Origin: CAMBDR01 sp046597185
GTDB taxonomy: Bacteria > Pseudomonadota > Gammaproteobacteria > Burkholderiales > Burkholderiaceae_D
Assembly (NCBI GenBank): GCA_046597185.1
Contig: JBKJLF010000518.1
Span: 1 to 16,262, forward strand
DNA: 16,262 nt
Reading direction: 5' to 3'
In this document: piece after piece, positions 1 to 6,535 of the stretch
How positions within the stretch are numbered: position 1 is the stretch's first letter
Layout: the number at the start of each line of letters is the position of its first letter
Position numbers and translations under genes: made by a program
Notes under the pieces: model-generated
What the model saw: only the letters and a program-made list of their open reading frames with translations
The model's database searches: none
What the model was told of the DNA's origin: nothing

Positions 1-65
1 GCTTGGGCTTGGGCTTGGGCTTGGGCTTGGGCTTGGGCTTGGGCTTGGCGTTCGGCTTGGGCTTG
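1..65. repeat. Hexanucleotide tandem repeat (GCTTGG)n
   Basis: Eight perfect copies of GCTTGG fill 1-48 and may continue beyond the left edge. One degenerate unit (49-54) and two further copies follow. On the coding minus strand each unit is CAAGCC or a permutation, so the repeat encodes alternating Gln-Ala. Six bases are two codons, so copy-number change would alter protein length without shifting the frame. Confidence 0.9.
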
Positions 66-1058
66 CAACTCCCGCTGATTTGCCAATTGCTGCTGCCGTT
101 CTTGTTCAGCTTGCGCCAATTGTTGCGCCTGGCGTTTTATTTCTTCTTGCCGCAATGCTTCAGCTTGCAGTGCCGCTTGCGCCTTGGCTGCAGCTTCGGC
201 TTGCTTTGCTGCCTCTGCCAATTTTGCCGCCTCGACTAATTTTGCTGCATCAGCTTGCTTGATCGCCTCAGCCAATTTTGCAGCCTCAGCCTCCTTCGCT
301 GCCGCCGCTAATTTTGCTGCCTCGGCTAATTTTGCTGCCTCCGCTTGCTTCGCTGCTGCGGCCAACTTCACGGCCTCAGCTTGTCTGGCAGCTTCTGCCA
401 GCTTCACCGACTCGGCCAATTTTGCAGCTTTCGCCGCAAGATCCGCTTCACTCTCGGCATTATTACTCGGTATTTCAATTGGCACTGCCGGATCATCCGT
501 GGTATGGCTCACCACAGGCGGCTCTTCTTCCGGCGCGGCAACCGTAAAACCTTCGGGCGTGGGTTGATCCAGCGCAATCACCCTGGTCGCCTGTTTCGGC
601 TTGGCGCGCACCCGGCTCACTGGCACAGGATTAAGCGCCACCTGCTCTTGCAGCGTGGGCACAGATGCAGGCGCGGGTACAGGCTCTGGCGTGGGCTTGG
701 GTGACGGCGGTAGCACCACAAACCCGGTATGTGTTGGCGGCAAGGGCCGCGCGGGTTTATTTTCGGGTGGCGGGGTCGGCACCGGATCATCACCCAGCGT
801 GACAACCGGCGTTGATGCGACGGGCGCGGCCACAGGCGCGACTGCCGGAGCCGGATTTTCCAGCCGTACCTGCAAAGCCGGAATATCTTCACCACGCTTG
901 CGCCAGCTCAAATCCAGACTCGGCAAACCCAGGCCAGGAATCCCGAATTGCAGCGAAAGGATCAAACCATGCAATACCACAGACAGCAACACGCCCATGA
1001 TCAAGCGGCGCTGGCCGCGATCAGGGGCATTGTGGGCGGTGGTTTTGGCAAAACTCAT
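1..1058 (-). CDS. TonB/TolA-like inner-membrane energy-transducer protein, C-terminus beyond the left edge
   Basis: An open frame of 352 codons starts at the ATG whose complement is at 1056-1058 and is still open at the left edge. About 20 N-terminal residues, rich in Arg, Lys and His, precede one membrane segment (about residues 19-39). That segment holds Ser26 and His30 in the SxxxH spacing that TonB and TolA use to contact ExbB/ExbD or TolQ/TolR. A Pro-rich stretch (about 60-200, with PTPPPE and PSPKPTPEP) resembles the rigid periplasmic spacer of TonB. A long Ala/Lys/Glu/Gln helix (about 210-352, KLAEAAK-type units) resembles TolA domain II. The mix of both spacers means TonB and TolA cannot be separated without the missing C-terminal domain. 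No clear Shine-Dalgarno precedes the ATG; Met21 is a possible but less likely start because it would remove the basic N-terminus. Inferred role: coupling proton motive force to the outer membrane. The architecture is clear, the exact name is not. Confidence 0.75.
   Translation of the reverse strand, partial: MSFAKTTAHNAPDRGQRRLIMGVLLSVVLHGLILSLQFGIPGLGLPSLDLSWRKRGEDIPALQVRLENPAPAVAPVAAPVASTPVVTLGDDPVPTPPPENKPARPLPPTHTGFVVLPPSPKPTPEPVPAPASVPTLQEQVALNPVPVSRVRAKPKQATRVIALDQPTPEGFTVAAPEEEPPVVSHTTDDPAVPIEIPSNNAESEADLAAKAAKLAESVKLAEAARQAEAVKLAAAAKQAEAAKLAEAAKLAAAAKEAEAAKLAEAIKQADAAKLVEAAKLAEAAKQAEAAAKAQAALQAEALRQEEIKRQAQQLAQAEQERQQQLANQRELQAQAERQAQAQAQAQAQAQAQ
190..441 (-). repeat. Imperfect 15-nt coding repeats (KLAEA-type helix)
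   Basis: On the minus strand this stretch encodes successive five-residue units related to K-L-A-E-A, with variants such as KQAEA, KLAAA and KEAEA. The plus strand shows recurrent AATTTTGC(A/C/T)GCCTC motifs. The repeats build a long charged alpha-helix like TolA domain II. Boundaries are approximate because the units diverge. Confidence 0.7.
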
Positions 1059-1089
1059 ACGTTAAATCAGCAAAGAAAGACGGCTGCGC

Positions 1090-1098
1090 ATTATCGCA
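1090..1098 (-). promoter_or_regulatory. Candidate extended -10 promoter of the TonB/TolA-like gene
   Basis: Read on the minus strand, TGCGATAAT fits an extended -10 (TGn followed by GATAAT). It would start transcription about 25 nt before the ATG at 1058. No good -35 sits 17-18 bp upstream, which an extended -10 can tolerate. This is a pattern match only. Confidence 0.35.
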
Positions 1099-1109
1099 TA
1101 GCATGCGAT
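1093..1109. promoter_or_regulatory. Perfect 7-bp inverted repeat, candidate operator
   Basis: ATCGCAT and ATGCGAT are perfect inverted arms around the 3-bp spacer AGC. The left arm overlaps the candidate -10 hexamer of the TonB/TolA-like gene, where a bound repressor would block it. No regulator can be named from the sequence. Confidence 0.35.
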
Positions 1110-1174
1110 TTTATGGCACGCCCTGACACAAACGCGTACAAATGCGCACAAACACGCCATCCTCATTTCACAAT

Positions 1175-1204
1175 TTGATGTTTTAATAACTTCTTGTGTA
1201 CAAT
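1175..1204 (+). promoter_or_regulatory. Candidate sigma70 promoter of the acyltransferase gene
   Basis: TTGATG (1175-1180) and TACAAT (1199-1204) are separated by 18 bp. Transcription would begin near 1211, giving a leader of about 34 nt before the ATG at 1245. The upstream in-frame TTG at 1221 would have only about 10 nt of leader, which favours the ATG. Confidence 0.5.
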
Positions 1205-1244
1205 AGCGAATTCTTAAAAATTGTCCGATTTCCCCATTGCAATC

Positions 1245-2456
1245 ATGCCCAATCAACCCGCTATCAATCCATTCCGGCAATCCCATCTGGATGCAATGCG
1301 CGGCTGTGCCGCCCTGATCGTGGTCATACTGCACTACTTTGCGGCTTTCTACCCCTGGTCCATTTTTGGCACGCAAGCGAACGCCGACTATCAACAACAT
1401 GCGGCATGGGAAAACCTGGCTTTTATACCGCCCTTTGGCTTGCCTGTGGCTGGCCACTTTGCCGTATGCCTGTTTTTTATTTTAAGTGGCTATGTGCTCA
1501 GTTACAGCCATTTGGGCCAAGCCGAACGCGGCCCCAAACTGGTGGCGGCCATCATTAAGCGACCGATTCGGCTTGGTGGCCTGATCTGGTTCACCCTGAT
1601 CCTGAGCGCCATGATTTGGTATTTCGGCCACTACTACAATGTGCCCGCCGCCGAACTGAGCAGTTCCAAACCATGGTTCAGCGGTTTTTGGGCCGGCCCA
1701 TTTAACGCCCGGCACTGGCTGACCACCATGCTCAGCGCCACCTTTAGTGAGGGTAATCTTTATAACCCGCCGCTGTGGACCATCAAAACCGAATTGTATG
1801 GCTCGATCATGGTGTATGCTTTTTTGCTGCTGGCAGGCAATTGGCGCTACCGCATGCTGCTGATGCTGGTCTTGATTGTGGCTTTCAAAACCAGTTTATA
1901 CCAGGGCTTTTGGCTTGGCTTGCTGGCGGCGGATATGGTCAAACATCGCACATGGCTGGCTGATAAAAAGGGCTATGTCTCCTGGATTTTGTTGGCGCTA
2001 TTTCTGTATTTCGTAAATTTTCCGCGCTATGTCAGCGATGAATTTCGCGCCAGTACGATTTACCATTTTTGGCCCAGTGACGCCAAGTATGAGGGCGGCT
2101 ACCCGATGTTGGCTGCGGTGCTGGCCTTTGTGCTGGTGTTGACCAGCCCGTCCATCAAAAACTGGCTACGCCAGCCAGCATGGCAGTTTCTGGGGCGCAT
2201 TTCGTATGCTTTATATCTGTTGCACTTTTTGCTGATCGGTTCATTTTCATCCTGGCTGTTTTTAAGGCTCACACCCGCCATGAGTTATGGCAGCGCTTTT
2301 TTTATTGTGACTGGCTCCGGGCTGGCATTGGCTGTGGTGGCGGCTTATGTGGCAACGCGCTGGGTAGATGAGCCGGTGATCGGCTTATCCCACATCATTG
2401 AACGCAAATTGCTGGGGTGGTGGCAAGGCTTACGCGCCGCCGCGACGCCGCGCTAA
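1245..2456 (+). CDS. Acyltransferase family 3 (PF01757) integral membrane protein
   Basis: A 403-residue multi-pass inner-membrane protein of the acyltransferase-3 family, which moves acetyl or other acyl groups onto cell-surface glycans. Family hallmarks are visible: the N-terminal RG followed by a hydrophobic helix ending in His30, FFILSGY near 77-83, a basic loop KRPIRL near 105-110, PPLWTIKTELYG near 175-186, GRISYALYLLHF near 317-328, and VDEPVIG near 374-380 before a short basic tail. About ten hydrophobic segments alternate with polar loops. I chose the ATG at 1245 because the alternative TTG at 1221 lies too close to the likely transcription start; neither has a convincing Shine-Dalgarno. 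The stop overlaps that of the convergent CoA-transferase gene. No glycan or O-antigen genes lie nearby, so the acceptor (lipopolysaccharide, exopolysaccharide or other) is unknown. Confidence 0.88.
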   Translation: MPNQPAINPFRQSHLDAMRGCAALIVVILHYFAAFYPWSIFGTQANADYQQHAAWENLAFIPPFGLPVAGHFAVCLFFILSGYVLSYSHLGQAERGPKLVAAIIKRPIRLGGLIWFTLILSAMIWYFGHYYNVPAAELSSSKPWFSGFWAGPFNARHWLTTMLSATFSEGNLYNPPLWTIKTELYGSIMVYAFLLLAGNWRYRMLLMLVLIVAFKTSLYQGFWLGLLAADMVKHRTWLADKKGYVSWILLALFLYFVNFPRYVSDEFRASTIYHFWPSDAKYEGGYPMLAAVLAFVLVLTSPSIKNWLRQPAWQFLGRISYALYLLHFLLIGSFSSWLFLRLTPAMSYGSAFFIVTGSGLALAVVAAYVATRWVDEPVIGLSHIIERKLLGWWQGLRAAATPR

Positions 2457-4174
2457 AGTTTCGCCGTCAAATGCGCCATCGCTTCATCCCGGCTGGCAAA
2501 AATCAAAGATTCGCTTTGATGCTGATGAAACGCCCTGTCCACAAAGCTGCGCACAAAGGCGCTGGTGGTGTAACGCGTCACCCTGGTGTAGTATTGTTCC
2601 GAAATAGCTTGCACCATGGCGACATAGCCATCCAATAATTCTGGCGTGATCGAAAAATTGTCGTAATTCACCACCGCAAACACCTTGTGCCCCAAGGGTG
2701 CCAAGCTGGCGTGGAAGGCAACCCGCAAGGCTTCGATATCCTCCGGCATTTTAATATCCAACCATTCCAGATTGACGAAAAAGATATCGCGCTGTTGGTC
2801 ATACACCAGCCGCTCCGGCACGGGTGCATATAAAATTTTCTGGCGCAGCCCCATCACCTCGGGCAAAAAGATGCGCGCATCCATTAATTTCAGGTTCGGG
2901 CTGATGATCGGCTGGCAATGCATCTGCGCCAAAATGTCGCGCTGCAAATCCATGCCGGGCGCAATTTCGATCAATTCCAGGCCTTGCGCGCTCAGGCGGA
3001 ACACGCAGCGCTCGGTCACGTACAAGGCGCTTTGCCCACGCTCGTGCGCATGTTGGCCGCTGTAGGTGCGGTGTTCCACTTGTTCGACAAATTTAACCGT
3101 CTTACCTTCCTGCACAATCTGCAATTGTCCTTCTGCCCAGGCAATTTGCAAACCATCGGCGCTAAAGGTGCCAACAAATACCACGCGTTTGGCGCTTTGG
3201 CTGATATTGATAAAGCCGCCCGCCCCGGCCAGCCGCTTGCCAAATTTGCTGACATTCACATTGCCGCTTTTATCCGCTTGCGCCAGCCCCAAAAAGGCCA
3301 CGTCCAGCTCCCCACCATCATAAAAATCAAATTGATAGGGCTGATCGATAATCGCTTCCGGGTTGGCAGCCGCACCAAAATTCAAGCCCCCTGCCGGAAT
3401 GCCGCCGACCACGCCCGCTTCGGTTGAGAGGGTAAGTAAATCCAACACTTTTTCTTCAAACGCCACTTTGGCCAGGCCTTCCGGCATGCCGATGCCCAGG
3501 TTGACGATATCATTGGCGTGAATTTCCATCAGCGCGCGCCGCGCAATAATTTTGCGCTCGCTCATCGGCATCGGGCTAAGCGCCGACAAGGGTTGGCGCA
3601 ATTCACTGGAAAAGACCGGGTTATATTCTTCGGCAAAGGTTTGCATATGGTGCGCAATGCTGTCGGCCACGACCACGCAATCGACCAAAATGCCGGGGAT
3701 TTTAACCTGGCGCGGATGGAGCGAACCACTTTCGGCAATCCGTTCCACTTGCGCAATCACCATGCCGCCGGAATTATGCGCCGCCATGGCAATCGAGAGG
3801 GTATCCAGGGTCAGGGCTTCGCGCTCCATGGTTAAATTGCCGTTGAGGTCGGCAGTGGTGGCTCGGATGATGGCGATATTGATCGGCATGCTGGGGTAAA
3901 ACAGGTAGTCTTTGCCATTCACGGGCATCAGTTGCACGATATCTTCCGTGGTGGAGGCATTGATTTTGCCGCCACCAAAGCGCGGATCAACAAAAGTGCC
4001 CAGCCCCACCGACGTGAGCAAACCGGGCCGCCCCGCAGCAATTTCACGAAACAAATGGCTGATCACCCCCTGCGGCAAGTTGTAGGCCTCAATTTGGTTA
4101 TTTACCGCCAATTGCTGCATGGCTGGCACCAGGCCCCAATGGCCGCCGATAACGCGGCGCAAAACTTCCAACAA
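2453..4174 (-). CDS. Acyl-CoA:acetate/3-ketoacid CoA-transferase (YdiF/Pct-like), N-terminally truncated, with extra C-terminal domain
   Basis: The 573-residue frame matches family I CoA-transferases of the YdiF/propionate CoA-transferase type, which move CoA between acyl-CoAs and short carboxylates through a glutamyl-CoA intermediate. From memory of E. coli YdiF I recognise GHWG, YNLPQG, GTFVDPR, the catalytic-Glu motif STEAGVVGG (Glu252), QFDFYDGG and IEIAPGMDLQ. YdiF has its catalytic Glu near residue 333, so about 80 N-terminal residues are missing. Homology begins at about RRVIGGHWG. Upstream in frame is a TGA at 4187-4189, and the divergent peptidase begins at 4264, so there is no room for the missing part. 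The assigned start is a TTG without a Shine-Dalgarno. After the family core (to about 440) comes a domain of about 130 residues containing RYTTSAFVRSF, reminiscent of STAS/SpoIIAA-like domains. The frame is otherwise intact, so the gene is either recently truncated and possibly inactive, or translated in a shortened form. Confidence 0.8.
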   Translation of the reverse strand: MLEVLRRVIGGHWGLVPAMQQLAVNNQIEAYNLPQGVISHLFREIAAGRPGLLTSVGLGTFVDPRFGGGKINASTTEDIVQLMPVNGKDYLFYPSMPINIAIIRATTADLNGNLTMEREALTLDTLSIAMAAHNSGGMVIAQVERIAESGSLHPRQVKIPGILVDCVVVADSIAHHMQTFAEEYNPVFSSELRQPLSALSPMPMSERKIIARRALMEIHANDIVNLGIGMPEGLAKVAFEEKVLDLLTLSTEAGVVGGIPAGGLNFGAAANPEAIIDQPYQFDFYDGGELDVAFLGLAQADKSGNVNVSKFGKRLAGAGGFINISQSAKRVVFVGTFSADGLQIAWAEGQLQIVQEGKTVKFVEQVEHRTYSGQHAHERGQSALYVTERCVFRLSAQGLELIEIAPGMDLQRDILAQMHCQPIISPNLKLMDARIFLPEVMGLRQKILYAPVPERLVYDQQRDIFFVNLEWLDIKMPEDIEALRVAFHASLAPLGHKVFAVVNYDNFSITPELLDGYVAMVQAISEQYYTRVTRYTTSAFVRSFVDRAFHQHQSESLIFASRDEAMAHLTAKL

Positions 4175-4199
4175 CCACCGCCCGGCTCACACAAATCCT

Positions 4200-4208
4200 T
4201 GATACAAT
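4200..4208 (+). promoter_or_regulatory. Candidate extended -10 promoter of the S46 peptidase gene
   Basis: TGATACAAT fits an extended -10 (TGn then TACAAT) and would give a leader of about 50 nt before the ATG at 4264. No acceptable -35 lies upstream. It sits in the 89-bp interval next to the truncated 5' end of the CoA-transferase gene. Confidence 0.35.
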
Positions 4209-4263
4209 CTGCACCTCATCTTTCACCCAGCCTCAAATAGACCCGATAAATCCAATAAACCCC

Positions 4264-6417
4264 ATGAAAAAATCACTCCTGCTCCTAACTATTCTCAGTA
4301 ATGTGGCCTGTGCCAACGAAGGCATGTGGATGCCACAGCAACTGCCTTCAATCGCCAAAGAACTCAAAGCCGTAGGCTTAAAAATGGACCCCAAAAGCCT
4401 CGCCAATCTGACCGGATTCCCGATGGGTGCGATTGTCAGCCTGGGCTTTTGTTCCGGTTCTTTTGTCTCCAACCAGGGTTTGATCGTCACCAACCATCAT
4501 TGCGGTAACGAGGCCATTGCCTTTAATTCAACCCCGGAGCGCAACCTGCTGGAAAATGGTTTTCTGGCTAAAACCCAGGCCGAAGAATTGCCCACGCCAC
4601 CCAGTACCCGCATTACCGTCACCAGCGATGTGCAAAACGTCAGCAAAAAGGTCATCACTAACGCGGTCGCCAAATTAAGTGGCAAAGCACGCATCGATGC
4701 AATTGCAAATAATCGTAAAGCCCTGATTGCCGAGTGCGAAAAGGAAGTCGGCACGCGCTGCACCGTAGCGTCCTTTTATGCGGGCCTTCAGTTCCATCTG
4801 ATCAAATCGCTGGAAGTGCGCGACGTGCGCCTGGTTTATGCACCACCGATGGGGGTAGGCAATTTTGGCGGTGAAACCGACAACTGGGCATGGCCACGCC
4901 ACGTTGGCGACTTCACCTTCCTGCGCGCTTATGTCGGCAAAGACGGCAAACCGGCCGACTATAGCGTCGATAACGTGCCGCTGGTTCCCAAACACGTTTT
5001 GCGTTTGGCAAAAGAAGGCGTTAAAGAAGGCGATTTTGTGATGTCGCCCGGCTACCCTGGCCACACCGACCGCCATCGCCTGCCGTCTGAAGTGGCCTAC
5101 ACCTTTGACACCGAAATTCCAATCTTTCTCAAATTGGCCAATGAACTGCTCGCCATTATTGAGAGTGAAACCAAATCCAATCCGGATGCAAAAATCAAAT
5201 ATGCCGATCAAGTGGCGGGCTTAAGCAATGCCTATAAAAATCAGTTGGGTATGAAACAAAGCTATGGCAATAGTGACATCCTGGCGCGCAAGCAAAAGCA
5301 GCATGCCCAGCTCAAGGCATGGGTTGATGCCGACCCGGCCCGCAAGGCCGAATTTGCGCACGATATCAACATCATCGAAGCATTGGTGGCCGAACGCGAT
5401 GCCGAACAACTGCGCGGCCTGCTGATGCGCTTCGCCTCGCCTGGTTTATTAAATAGCGCCAACGGGCTGTATCGCTTGGCCAACGAGCGGCTCAAGAGCG
5501 ACCCGGAGCGTAAAATCAACTTTCAGGAACGGGATATGGGTCGTATCAAAAACCGCATGGAAGGCGTGGAGCGGCGCTACGACAGTGCGGTTGACAAGGC
5601 GCTGGTAACGGCGTTTTTAAAGCAATACAGCGCCCAGGCGGCAAGCCTGCGCAATGCCAGCTTTGACGCCGCCATGGGTGTGCGTGACAATATGTCGGAT
5701 GCCGATATCAAAGCGCTGATCGAGCCAATTTACGCCAACACCAAACTGAACGACAAGACCGAACGGCTGGCATGGATGAACAAAAAACCCGCCGAGTTTA
5801 TGGCCAGCAACGACAGTCTGATCAAAATCGCGGTAACAATGTACGACGATTTAATCAAACGTGAGGCGCACCTGGAAGAGTTGAACGGTAAAATCCAGGG
5901 GGCCTATGCCAATTACATGAAAGCCAAACTGGCCTTCATGAATAGCCAAAAGCTGGCGGTGTATCCTGATGCCAACAGCACCCTGCGCCTCACCTTCGGC
6001 AAAGTGGCCGGGCGTGCAGCGGGGGTCGATGGCATTACCTGGAACGTGTTCACAACGCTACGCGGGATCAGAGCAAAAGCTACTGGCAGCGGCGAATTTA
6101 ACGCACCCAAGGCGCAATTGGATGCCATCAAAGCCGGGCATTATGGCGCTTATGCGGATGCACGCTTGAATTCGGTGCCGGTCAACTTCCTGGCAACGCT
6201 GGACATCACTGGCGGCGCATCCGGTTCGGCGGTGTTGAATGCCAAGGGCGAGCTGGTGGGGCTGGCGTTTGATGGCACGCTCGACACCATCATCTCGGAT
6301 TGGGATTTCAACCTCGCCAGCACCCGCTCGATCCAGGTTGATCTGCGTTATATGTTGTGGCAAATGAAAAATGTGGACAAGGCCGTTAATTTGCTTAAGG
6401 AGATGAACGCGCTGTAA
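4264..6417 (+). CDS. Secreted S46-family dipeptidyl-peptidase (DPP7/DPP11 type)
   Basis: A complete 717-residue S46 serine exopeptidase, the usual length for enzymes that remove dipeptides from peptide N-termini in the periplasm or at the outer surface. A Sec signal peptide (KK plus a Leu-rich core) should be cleaved near Cys16-Ala17. The chymotrypsin-like triad is visible: His in TNHHC (78/79), Asp206 in GGETDNW and Ser653 in GGASGSAV, flanking the long helical insert typical of S46. At the position where DPP11 has Arg and DPP7 has Gly (FDR or FDG motif), this protein has Gly671 in GLAFDG, predicting the DPP7-like preference for hydrophobic P1 residues rather than Asp/Glu. The usual GGNSGSP motif reads GGASGSA, an Asn-to-Ala and Pro-to-Ala change. 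No clear Shine-Dalgarno precedes the ATG, but the signal peptide fixes the start. Likely role: peptide scavenging. Confidence 0.93.
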   Translation: MKKSLLLLTILSNVACANEGMWMPQQLPSIAKELKAVGLKMDPKSLANLTGFPMGAIVSLGFCSGSFVSNQGLIVTNHHCGNEAIAFNSTPERNLLENGFLAKTQAEELPTPPSTRITVTSDVQNVSKKVITNAVAKLSGKARIDAIANNRKALIAECEKEVGTRCTVASFYAGLQFHLIKSLEVRDVRLVYAPPMGVGNFGGETDNWAWPRHVGDFTFLRAYVGKDGKPADYSVDNVPLVPKHVLRLAKEGVKEGDFVMSPGYPGHTDRHRLPSEVAYTFDTEIPIFLKLANELLAIIESETKSNPDAKIKYADQVAGLSNAYKNQLGMKQSYGNSDILARKQKQHAQLKAWVDADPARKAEFAHDINIIEALVAERDAEQLRGLLMRFASPGLLNSANGLYRLANERLKSDPERKINFQERDMGRIKNRMEGVERRYDSAVDKALVTAFLKQYSAQAASLRNASFDAAMGVRDNMSDADIKALIEPIYANTKLNDKTERLAWMNKKPAEFMASNDSLIKIAVTMYDDLIKREAHLEELNGKIQGAYANYMKAKLAFMNSQKLAVYPDANSTLRLTFGKVAGRAAGVDGITWNVFTTLRGIRAKATGSGEFNAPKAQLDAIKAGHYGAYADARLNSVPVNFLATLDITGGASGSAVLNAKGELVGLAFDGTLDTIISDWDFNLASTRSIQVDLRYMLWQMKNVDKAVNLLKEMNAL

Positions 6418-6418
6418 A

Positions 6419-6535
6419 TTTTTCGGGTGGGTGGCCCCCTTTGATCTGGTCAACATCGCCGACACCTTGTTGACCTTGCTTGAAGAGCGGGGTTTTATCC
6501 CCGCCGACTGGTATATTTGTCCGCCCCTAATTTGA
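6419..6535 (+). other. Short coding-looking fragment, possible gene remnant
   Basis: Between the peptidase stop and the convergent hydrolase stop, the second plus frame stays open from just after 6400 to a TGA at 6533-6535. It reads like protein, including the run DLVNIADTLLTLLEER followed by GFIPADWY. The only starts are a GTG at 6431 or later TTGs, none with a Shine-Dalgarno, which would give at most 34 residues. I do not recognise the family. It may be the 3' remnant of a lost gene, or chance. Confidence 0.25.
6487..6504. terminator. GC-rich hairpin between convergent genes, weak terminator candidate
   Basis: GCGGGG and CCCCGC form a perfect 6-bp stem around the loop TTTTAT. It lies 70 bp past the S46 peptidase stop on the plus strand and 22 bp past the hydrolase stop on the minus strand, a sensible place for a shared terminator. 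Neither strand has a U-run after the stem, so it is not a canonical intrinsic terminator. Confidence 0.3.

Noticed and set aside
1..440. Possible CRISPR-like or satellite array
   Set aside because: Units are 6 or 15 nt, contiguous, without unique spacers, and keep one reading frame.
3..567. Plus-strand open frames such as (LeuGly)n and Ala/Ser/Asn-rich repeats
   Set aside because: They are complements of the TonB/TolA-like coding repeats; the minus strand gives a coherent membrane protein from a proper N-terminus.
1221..1244. Upstream TTG start for the acyltransferase (8 extra residues)
   Set aside because: It would lie about 10 nt from the likely transcription start and has no Shine-Dalgarno; the ATG at 1245 suits the family N-terminus better.
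4187..4219. ATG at 4217-4219 in frame with the CoA-transferase, with TGA at 4187-4189 read as selenocysteine or read-through
   Set aside because: No SECIS-like hairpin was evident after the TGA, the ten added residues do not resemble the missing N-terminus, and about 60 residues would still be absent.
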